From Acinetobacter sp. (GTDB lineage: Bacteria; Pseudomonadota; Gammaproteobacteria; Pseudomonadales; Moraxellaceae): a DNA stretch of 18,471 bases. Below the pieces are notes generated by a model. It had not been told where the DNA came from. It saw nothing but the letters and a program-made list of their open reading frames with translations, and made no database searches. Both the position numbers and the translations under genes were made by a program. Each line of letters starts with the position of its first letter. Position 1 is the stretch's first letter. The stretch is taken from NCBI GenBank assembly GCA_030152275.1, contig JASLHF010000189.1, positions 1 to 18,471 on the forward strand. The letters run 5' to 3'. This document shows positions 7,425 through 13,391 of the stretch, piece by piece.

Positions 7425-9206
7425 ATGCCAATTTATAACGCGCCTCTTGCAGACATGAAGTTCATCTTAAATGATGTATTTAATGCAGAAAAATTCTGGC
7501 AAGCCAATGAAAATCTAGCGCATGTGGATGCTGCGACAGCAGAAGCGATTCTGGAAGAAATGGCAAAGTTTGCGCAAAACGTAACACTGCCTTTAAACCG
7601 CACTGGCGATGAAGAAGGCGCATCATATAGCAATGGCAACGTCACTACGCCTGCTGGCTTTAAAGAAGCATTCAAACAATATGCCGAAGGCGGCTGGATT
7701 GGCTTAGCAGCAGATGAAGAATGGGGCGGTCAAGGCATGCCAAAAATGCTGACTGTGCTGGCAGACGAAATGCTGTTCGCCACTAACCCATCATTCATGC
7801 TCTACCCGCTTCTTTCTGTCGGTGCAGGCATGGCGTTAAACAGCTATGCATCTCAAGAGCAAAAAGAAACTTATTTGCCAAAAATGTATACAGGCGAATG
7901 GTCAGGCACCATGTGCTTAACTGAACCGCATGCAGGTACAGACTTAGGCATTATCAAAACTAAAGCGGAACGCAATGAAGACGGCACCTATAACATCACG
8001 GGTACGAAAATCTTCATTACCGGCGGCGACCACGACCTGTCTGAAAACATCATTCACTTGGTATTGGCAAAAACGCCGGATGCGCCTGCTGGCTCACGCG
8101 GCATTTCTCTATTCATCGTGCCGAAATTCTTGGTGAATGCAGACGGCTCATTGGGTGAGCGCAACCACGCGGGGCCAGGTTCAATCGAACATAAGATGGG
8201 CATTAAAGCTTCTGCAACTTGTGTCATGAACTTTGACGGCGCCAAAGGTTACCTCGTTGGTAAAGAAAATGAAGGTCTGGCCGCCATGTTCGTCATGATG
8301 AACTACGAACGTCTGTCTATGGGTATCCAAGGTTTAGGCGCTTCTGAATTTGCTTACCAAAATGCAGCGCAATACGCGACAGACCGCCTGCAAGGCCGCA
8401 GCGCTTCTGGCGTTCAATCGCCGAGCAAACCAGCGGACAGCATCCTTGTTCATGGCGATGTGCGCCGCATGCTATTAAATGTGCGTGCGAATAACGAAGC
8501 GTCACGCGCCTTTGCAGTCTATGTGGGTCAACAGCTCGACATCACGAAATTTTCGACTGATCCAGAAGCGGTAAAAGCTGCCAATAACCGTGTTGCGCTG
8601 TTAACGCCTATTGCGAAAGCCTATTTAACAGATACGGCATTCCAAGCCACTTTAGATGCGCAAATGTGCTTCGGCGGCCACGGTTTTATCCGTGAATGGG
8701 GTATGGAGCAGTGCGTGCGTGACTTGCGTATTGCTCAAATCTACGAAGGCACCAACGGCGTTCAATCTCAAGACTTGATTGGCCGTAAAACCATTAAGTG
8801 CAATGGCGACTTCATTGCAGAATATATTCAAGAAATCCGTGACTTTACTAATAATCTGGATGCCGATCTGAATTTCATTAAAGACGCTACTTTGGATGCG
8901 GCAGCTGAAGTTGAAGACGTGACCCGCTATATTATTGCGCAAAGTGCTGAAAATATTGAATTCCCGAACTCAGCTGCAGTGGATTATCTGCATGCCGTTG
9001 GCCTATTGAGCTTCTCTTATATGTTTGCCCGCATTGCCAATGCGGCCAAAGCTAAAGACGGTGAGTTCTACCAAAACAAATTGGCGCTGGCGATGTATTT
9101 CACACAGCGTATTTTGCCGGAACTGGCTGTGCGCATTACAAAAGTGAAAGCAGGCCCAGAAGTCATCATGAACTTCTCTGAAGATTACTTTACCAATCAG
9201 GCTTAA
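7425..9206 (+). CDS. Acyl-CoA dehydrogenase, large (~600 aa) FadE/DmdC-like type, copy 2
   Basis: A 593-residue paralogue of the preceding gene, with the same reaction and domain order. The N-terminal lead is MPIYNAPLADMKF, and the middle-domain motif is TMCLTEPHAGTD (162-173). The catalytic Glu is E441 in YEGTNGVQSQD, after CFGGHGFIREWGMEQCVRD, and an extra C-terminal region follows. Similarity to copy 1 runs end to end, so this is an old tandem duplication with divergence rather than a recent copy. AGGTGG stands about five bases before the ATG. Differences near the catalytic loop (TEIQ versus NGVQ) and around 245-255 suggest different acyl preferences, which is inference. The 182-base gap before it holds a palindrome, the copy 1 terminator and a short CAGCATGCTG palindrome at 7369-7378. 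Confidence 0.9.
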   Translation: MPIYNAPLADMKFILNDVFNAEKFWQANENLAHVDAATAEAILEEMAKFAQNVTLPLNRTGDEEGASYSNGNVTTPAGFKEAFKQYAEGGWIGLAADEEWGGQGMPKMLTVLADEMLFATNPSFMLYPLLSVGAGMALNSYASQEQKETYLPKMYTGEWSGTMCLTEPHAGTDLGIIKTKAERNEDGTYNITGTKIFITGGDHDLSENIIHLVLAKTPDAPAGSRGISLFIVPKFLVNADGSLGERNHAGPGSIEHKMGIKASATCVMNFDGAKGYLVGKENEGLAAMFVMMNYERLSMGIQGLGASEFAYQNAAQYATDRLQGRSASGVQSPSKPADSILVHGDVRRMLLNVRANNEASRAFAVYVGQQLDITKFSTDPEAVKAANNRVALLTPIAKAYLTDTAFQATLDAQMCFGGHGFIREWGMEQCVRDLRIAQIYEGTNGVQSQDLIGRKTIKCNGDFIAEYIQEIRDFTNNLDADLNFIKDATLDAAAEVEDVTRYIIAQSAENIEFPNSAAVDYLHAVGLLSFSYMFARIANAAKAKDGEFYQNKLALAMYFTQRILPELAVRITKVKAGPEVIMNFSEDYFTNQA

Positions 9207-9220
9207 GTTATAAAGTCTTA

Positions 9221-9251
9221 AAAAAACGCCCGATCATTCGGGCGTTTTTTT
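9221..9251. terminator. Bidirectional intrinsic terminator between dehydrogenase 2 and the paiB-like gene
   Basis: AAAAAACGCCCGA (9221-9233) pairs with TCGGGCGTTTTTT (9238-9250) around TCAT. The A-run and T-run at either side give a U-tail in both directions. The flanking genes converge, so it should serve both. Confidence 0.92.
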
Positions 9252-9269
9252 ATAACGTCAAGCAGCATT

Positions 9270-9911
9270 TTAAACTGAATAATATTTCATAATCGCCTCT
9301 GACATTTGTGGATTACCCTGTTCCAAAGCCTTAGAAACTCGCTCAGCATCCGCAGCGCTGCGGTTTTGACTCACTTTAAACTTACCGATGATCGAATCAA
9401 TCTCGACTTCTATCGCTGCAATTTTTCCCAGTTGTTCTTCAATAAAATCTTCAGGCGCATCGCCCATTTTCCATGGCATAGGCTGAGCCGCTTCATGCTG
9501 CCGGGTTAATCGCGCAAGAATTCCTCTTAAATATTTCTCATCTTCAACACGGCGCATCAGACCTTTGACATGCACCACACGATAATTCCAAGTCGGTACA
9601 ACACGATGATGTTCTTGTTTTCCTTCATACCAATTTGGCGAAATATAAGCCTGATCTGCATGAAAAATAGCATAAACAGATTGCGCATTCTCCAATACAG
9701 AAAATAAAGGATTGGCTCGCGCAATATGTCCGCGAAGAATCCCTTTTTCACCCGCAGTCCGGTCTAACTCCAAAGGAATATGATTGGCTTCAATTTCTCC
9801 ATCCTGAACCACCATCATGCTGGCTAATGGATTTTTCTCAATAAGATCGAAAAGCTCTGTTAAATTTTCTTGTTTAAAATGAGTCGGTAGATACATCTTG
9901 TTATAGGTCAT
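9270..9911 (-). CDS. FMN-binding PaiB-family protein
   Basis: A 213-residue protein of the PaiB/FMN-binding split-barrel family (annotated as a negative transcriptional regulator after Bacillus PaiB, though many members may be flavin-dependent enzymes). Signature segments: MYLPTHF (6-12), NHIPLELD (43-50), GHIARANPLF (61-70), AIFHADQAYISPNWY (81-95), VPTWNYRVVHVKG (105-117) and KVSQNRSAAD (179-188). Length matches the family. Two starts are possible: ATG 9911, or M6 at 9896, which is where most family members begin. Neither has a good ribosome site. It is alone, converging on the dehydrogenase and divergent from psiE. An imperfect palindrome around AGTTTAAACT (9927-9936) precedes it. The regulatory target is unknown. 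Confidence 0.87.
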   Translation of the reverse strand: MTYNKMYLPTHFKQENLTELFDLIEKNPLASMMVVQDGEIEANHIPLELDRTAGEKGILRGHIARANPLFSVLENAQSVYAIFHADQAYISPNWYEGKQEHHRVVPTWNYRVVHVKGLMRRVEDEKYLRGILARLTRQHEAAQPMPWKMGDAPEDFIEEQLGKIAAIEVEIDSIIGKFKVSQNRSAADAERVSKALEQGNPQMSEAIMKYYSV

Positions 9912-10049
9912 ATCAACAAAAATTTGAGTTTAAACTTAACATTAAAATTAAATATTGATCTAAAAAATATTTTTATCACCTCCCTTTAATGTGCATGAAA
10001 TTTGCTTGCTATTTAATGAATATTCAAGTGATATGCACAGGAGGAAAAG

Positions 10050-10547
10050 ATGACACCCCGTGATCCGAAAGTCGAAAAAGTTGAAGCCCTTCTTGACTGT
10101 TTTGGCAATCTTGCCGTGGAAGGTTTTCATTACATTGCCCTCTTTGTCATTGGCTGTATGATTTTATGGTCTGCAGGCCATACCATTTTTGAAATTATCA
10201 GCGTTAAACAGTTCGCCTCAATTGATGATATTTTATTGTTGTTCATTTACTTAGAATTGGGCGCCATGGTCGGTATTTATTTTAAAACCAACCATATGCC
10301 TGTGCGTTTTTTAATTTATATTGCCATTACCGCTTTAACACGCTTGCTCATTTCAGACATTCAGCATGACCATAAAGCCGACATGGGCTTAGTAATCACT
10401 ACAGGTTCTATTCTGATCCTCGCTATAGCGATTTTAATTGTACGCTATGCCTCTTGGACTTATCCATCCGTCATTCGAGATAAACACTCAGAAAAACCGC
10501 TGCCTGAAGGCAAAACTCCGCGCCCGCAAGATGATGAGCTGGCCTAA
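10050..10547 (+). CDS. psiE: PsiE family inner-membrane protein
   Basis: A 165-residue protein of the phosphate-starvation-inducible PsiE family. Four hydrophobic segments are visible (about 26-51, 60-77, 84-102 and 112-132), with short charged ends and a proline-rich cytosolic tail. Family markers include the EGFHYIALFVIG start of TM1, the YLELGAMVGIYF segment and the NHMPVRFLIYIAITALTR loop and TM3. The biochemical role of PsiE is not known. The ribosome site AGGAGG is strong and lies seven bases before the ATG. I see no convincing Pho box upstream, so phosphate control is not shown here. A TGTGCAT (9990-9996)/ATGCACA (10033-10039) inverted repeat flanks the likely promoter region. Symbol given by family resemblance. 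Confidence 0.82.
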   Translation: MTPRDPKVEKVEALLDCFGNLAVEGFHYIALFVIGCMILWSAGHTIFEIISVKQFASIDDILLLFIYLELGAMVGIYFKTNHMPVRFLIYIAITALTRLLISDIQHDHKADMGLVITTGSILILAIAILIVRYASWTYPSVIRDKHSEKPLPEGKTPRPQDDELA

Positions 10548-10556
10548 TGTTTAAGC

Positions 10557-10600
10557 CCCCTCTTTTATCAAGATGAGTCATCTATGGCGCAAGAAAGGGG
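10557..10600. terminator. Hairpin between convergent psiE and rcnB-like genes
   Basis: CCCCTCTTTT (10557-10566) pairs with AAGAAAGGGG (10591-10600) with one mismatch and one wobble. An inner AGATG/CATCT hairpin (10571-10583) sits at the tip. Neither direction has a clean T-run, so termination is plausible but not certain. Confidence 0.4.
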
Positions 10601-10620
10601 AATTGGCTAGCGCTGTGGCA

Positions 10621-11079
10621 TCACCGATTCGGCACCAAAATATATCGGCCATTTTCCATAATCCAGTACATATCCTGCGGCGGCGGCGGCAAACCGAGGC
10701 GGCGCCAGTCGGTAATCACCATATAGGTAGAACTGGATATGCTGGCATGGGCTGGATCGCCATTCACCCAGCTGTAGCTTTGCGAGTTCTGAATAATCGT
10801 GGTCGGCGCTTGATAATGAATACTGACGCCATTCTGCACAGGAGGATATGGCCTGTTTGGATACGGTGGACGATGAGGATAGTTTGGATAATGCTGCGGG
10901 TAGTTTGGATAGTGTTGCGGATTATTCGGACCATGTTGTGGATAATTAGGCCGATTAACCGCAGGCGGGCGCTTAGCATCTGCACCTTGGTAATTTGACC
11001 AGCGGCTGTCTGCAAAAGCGCCCGCAGAAAACAGCGCCAGCATCACAGCTGCGGCAGTATAAAATAATCGTGCGTTCAC
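10621..11079 (-). CDS. Secreted RcnB-like protein with Asn-Tyr-Pro-Gln-His heptad repeats
   Basis: A 152-residue exported protein. A signal peptide (about 1-23) ends in AFA before DS. The centre (45-72) holds four heptads of the form NYPQHYP, then a Pro/Tyr/Arg-rich stretch. The C-terminus (124-152: DWRRLGLPPPPQDMYWIMEN and onward to ILVPNR) resembles the RcnB family (nickel/cobalt homeostasis, PF11776 type), in which a YRLPxPPxGYxW...DYVLV pattern is usual. The start is GTG at 11079 with AAGGAG seven bases before it; no in-frame ATG gives a complete signal peptide. It is monocistronic, convergent with psiE. A periplasmic metal-related role is inference from the C-terminal resemblance and the His-rich repeats. 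Confidence 0.75.
   Translation of the reverse strand: MNARLFYTAAAVMLALFSAGAFADSRWSNYQGADAKRPPAVNRPNYPQHGPNNPQHYPNYPQHYPNYPHRPPYPNRPYPPVQNGVSIHYQAPTTIIQNSQSYSWVNGDPAHASISSSTYMVITDWRRLGLPPPPQDMYWIMENGRYILVPNR
10864..10947 (-). repeat. Four 21-base coding repeats (heptad repeats)
   Basis: Inside the rcnB-like gene, four degenerate 21-base units encode NYPQHGP, NNPQHYP, NYPQHYP and NYPHRPP. The middle units are the closest at DNA level. The number of units may vary between strains through slippage or recombination. Confidence 0.8.
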
Positions 11080-11269
11080 GTAGATGCTCCTTAGCGGCCT
11101 AAGACTTGAATATGAAGTATAAAATTCATTGTAGGAGAAAAAGTGAATAAAAATCCATCATCTGCAATAAATTGTTAAATGCTGAAGCTGAAATGCTGTA
11201 TGTACAGGCAAAGCCGTTTTTTATAAGAATATGCTAAGATTCATTTTATTTCGTAGTGGATCAAAGGCT

Positions 11270-11728
11270 GTGTCTGAATTAAGTTTTGACCGACTTCATC
11301 AATTTTTTTGCAAGGTGCCAAGTGTTCAAGAATCTTTAATTGATTCTTATGGCACAGATGGCAAAAACGCGTGGTGGTTTAAATTTCAAATTAATGTAGA
11401 TCACCCTCTCGCATGGCAAACTGTTCAGGAATTAGGCCATGTGCTGAACTATATCTCTAAAAACGAACGCCTGCCGACGCAATTTTTGCCGGTATCTCCG
11501 CCGCCATATATGAACGGTGAAGCAAAGCAGTTCCTGTCATGGGTCATTCAGTGCAACCATGCTGATTTTCCGCCGGATGTCATCTGTGACTGGCTGGAAG
11601 CGCGCCTGCCCCAGCCTGTAGAGGATGCAGATAAATGGAAAATCAAGACCGATCTTAAAGAACTGGATCAAATGACCGATAAGGATTTGGATAGCTTGGT
11701 GCCGCCGAATCCTGAGCCGAAGCATTAA
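11270..11728 (+). CDS. Conserved-looking hypothetical protein
   Basis: I do not recognise this protein. It is soluble, acidic and without signal peptide or membrane segments. The open frame begins at ATG 11231 (165 residues), but the extra 13 residues (MLRFILFRSGSKA) look like translated leader. A GTG at 11270 gives a cleaner N-terminus VSELSFDRLHQFF and 152 residues. Ribosome sites are weak for both starts. Visible features: a Trp-rich stretch NAWWFKFQINVDHPLAWQTV, a PVSPPPYMNGEAKQFLSWVI segment, and a charged C-terminal tail ending in PPNPEPKH. The codon pattern looks like that of its neighbours, so I take it as real. It stands alone between a divergent rcnB-like gene and a REP-like repeat. 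Confidence 0.65.
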   Translation: MSELSFDRLHQFFCKVPSVQESLIDSYGTDGKNAWWFKFQINVDHPLAWQTVQELGHVLNYISKNERLPTQFLPVSPPPYMNGEAKQFLSWVIQCNHADFPPDVICDWLEARLPQPVEDADKWKIKTDLKELDQMTDKDLDSLVPPNPEPKH

Positions 11729-11742
11729 AAAATTGCTGAATA

Positions 11743-11820
11743 GTTCTCTCCCTAACCCTCCTCTAAAAAGAGATAGAATCCCCTTCTCCCTTTGGGAGAA
11801 GGTTGGGATGAGGGGAAAGA
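11743..11820. repeat. REP-like intergenic repeat with nested inverted repeats
   Basis: This gap between convergent genes holds CTCTCCCTAACCCTCCTCTA, then CCTTCTCCC (11782-11790) pairing perfectly with GGGAGAAGG (11794-11802) over TTT, then GGTTGGGATGAGGGGAAAGA. The outer arms (TTCTCTCCC near 11744 and GGGGAAAGA near 11812) are also roughly complementary. The accidental translation PTFSQREKG across it is one I know as a recurrent artefact of dispersed intergenic repeats in Acinetobacter, Neisseria and relatives. It may also act as the terminator for both flanking genes. Confidence 0.65.
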
Positions 11821-13284
11821 TTAAAACGCCGACAAGCCGCTCCATTCCATAAAACGGTACAGCGCATATTTAAGTTTGGACTCATCGGCATATTTACCAT
11901 ATTCCACACTGATCTGACGGCCATTTAAATTTGACCATGCGCCGTTAAAATATTCGGCAGCCTGAGTAAATACGGGCGCTTGCGGCGCGCCAATGACATT
12001 CAAGTCTGTTTCCAAATTATAGTTTTTCAAATTGCGCGCGGTGAAGTTAGCCGACCCTAAGATCAGTTCAGACTGTGCGCCGCCAGTTTTTAAAATCATT
12101 TTGCTGTGGCACTGCTCACCTTGTGTATTGCACCAGCGCACATTGACGCCAGCCTTATGCAGCTCTGCAGCCACGGGACGGTTCGGAATGCCATTTTTCT
12201 GGCGGCCAAATGCATCTTTATTGGGATCAAGCAGCACACGGACATTTACACCGCGCGCCTGAGCTGCGCCCAGCGCCTTAACAATGCCGCGTTCCGATAA
12301 GTAAAACATCGCTAAATCAATATTTTCTTTTGGCTTAGCGCTGTTAATCATTTCAAGCACTGCGCGGTAAATCGCGCCTTCTGTCAGCACCTGAACCTGC
12401 GGCAGCGACTGTGCATCTTCAAAATCACCTGCAATAACTGCTGGCATATTGGCTTTAGACATCAGGCCCACTGCCTGCTCAGTTTGCATCACATCAAGTG
12501 CGGTTCGGCCCTGCACCAGCAGCGCTGCATTGGAATGGCGCGAACTGCCGTCGTGCGGATTCATCGAACCGACCAGTGATTTCCAGCCTTCGGCGGTATC
12601 AACGGTCAGCGTCTTGCGATGGTTGGCTTTAAAATTAAACAGATTAAAATAGCTGCGCAACGTGATCTTTTCATGACCGAAAGGGTTAGGCAGCCAGCCT
12701 TTATCTGGATTGTTGCCGGCACCCTGACAGCAAAAATACCATAAGCTTGACCACAGCGGATTTGAAGCGCGAAGCGGGCTTAAATCCGTTTCGATCAAAT
12801 CAACGCCGGCTTGGCGCAGCGCATGATATTGCTCTGGATAAATTCCGCCATAAACAGAATTAATCGGATCTGTAATAAAAATAATTTCAACATTCGGCGC
12901 ACTTTGACGCTTGTGAATCAGCGCGTCGGTCAGTTGCTGCATCAGCGCCTGATGTTGTGCTTGCGAGCTTCCTGTTTCAGGATTAAACAAAAACATATCC
13001 AGCACAATCGTGGTTTGCGCCTGATCAATCAGGCTCAGCATTTGTTTAAAAATATGCTGATCGAGATGCTGGCGTCCCGCACTGTCCAAGTAGCTCTGAT
13101 CGGCAATAAACTGTACATCGGCATGACGCAGCTTGCCCGTGAAATCCAGCCCCTGCGGCAGCGGCTTGTAAACATGATAGATAGCGGAAGACAGATATCC
13201 CAGCGCCAGCAGTCCAAAGACCACGCCAATATAGCGCTCCCGTGACCAGTTCAGCTTGCTGTGGATTCGCTCAAAAATACGCAT
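11821..13284 (-). CDS. Membrane-anchored phospholipase D-like protein
   Basis: 487 residues if started at ATG 13284; a GTG at 13308 would add eight. Residue numbers here count from the GTG form. One N-terminal membrane segment (about 26-47) anchors a periplasmic or membrane-facing catalytic part. Two PLD repeats follow. Repeat 1 has a full HxK(x)4D motif (H230, K232, D237) followed by GSMNPHDGSSRHSN. Repeat 2 has H401 and K403 but T408 where Asp is usual, followed by GSANFTARNL. The family hydrolyses or transfers phosphatidyl groups (phospholipase D, cardiolipin synthase). A. baumannii has several PLD genes linked to virulence, and I recall one lying beside a znuD-like receptor gene, as here. 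A cardiolipin synthase-like activity cannot be excluded. The start is discussed with the promoter and terminator at 13288-13339. Confidence 0.85.
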   Translation of the reverse strand: MRIFERIHSKLNWSRERYIGVVFGLLALGYLSSAIYHVYKPLPQGLDFTGKLRHADVQFIADQSYLDSAGRQHLDQHIFKQMLSLIDQAQTTIVLDMFLFNPETGSSQAQHQALMQQLTDALIHKRQSAPNVEIIFITDPINSVYGGIYPEQYHALRQAGVDLIETDLSPLRASNPLWSSLWYFCCQGAGNNPDKGWLPNPFGHEKITLRSYFNLFNFKANHRKTLTVDTAEGWKSLVGSMNPHDGSSRHSNAALLVQGRTALDVMQTEQAVGLMSKANMPAVIAGDFEDAQSLPQVQVLTEGAIYRAVLEMINSAKPKENIDLAMFYLSERGIVKALGAAQARGVNVRVLLDPNKDAFGRQKNGIPNRPVAAELHKAGVNVRWCNTQGEQCHSKMILKTGGAQSELILGSANFTARNLKNYNLETDLNVIGAPQAPVFTQAAEYFNGAWSNLNGRQISVEYGKYADESKLKYALYRFMEWSGLSAF

Positions 13285-13287
13285 AAT

Positions 13288-13322
13288 AAAAAACCTAATC
13301 CAATGCACTCAGACTAGGTTTT
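13288..13322 (-). terminator. Intrinsic terminator of the znuD-like gene abutting the PLD start
   Basis: On the minus strand, AAAACCTAGTCT pairs with GGATTAGGTTTT (12 bp including two G-U pairs, 13322-13311 with 13301-13290) around a 9-base loop, followed by six T's at 13293-13288. The ATG of the PLD gene comes three bases later. Transcripts arriving from the receptor gene should stop here. Confidence 0.65.
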
Positions 13323-13339
13323 ATCATTTTATTTTTCAA
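13311..13339 (-). promoter_or_regulatory. Candidate promoter of the PLD gene
   Basis: On the minus strand TTGAAA (13339-13334) and TAGTCT (13316-13311) are spaced by 17 bases. The -35 is a 5/6 match; the -10 is poor. Transcription would start near 13304, inside the loop of the terminator hairpin, so this transcript would not form the hairpin. That favours ATG 13284 over GTG 13308 as the start. Confidence 0.35.
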
Positions 13340-13391
13340 GAGGATTTCTGTGATTTCACACTGCTGGACGCTGTTTTTCTGCAGGTACCGC

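Noticed and set aside
10548..10620. Possible small RNA between psiE and the rcnB-like gene
   Set aside because: The structure is explained by a convergent hairpin; no promoter is visible.
10573..10998. 141-codon open frame on the plus strand, rich in Arg, Trp and Ile
   Set aside because: It lies antisense to the rcnB-like gene; its composition is the mirror of the Pro/Tyr/Asn heptad codons, and it has no ribosome site or recognisable domain.
11537..11845. 102-codon minus-strand open frame containing PTFSQREKG
   Set aside because: That peptide is a recurring accidental translation of REP-like intergenic repeats; the rest is antisense to the hypothetical gene at 11270-11728.
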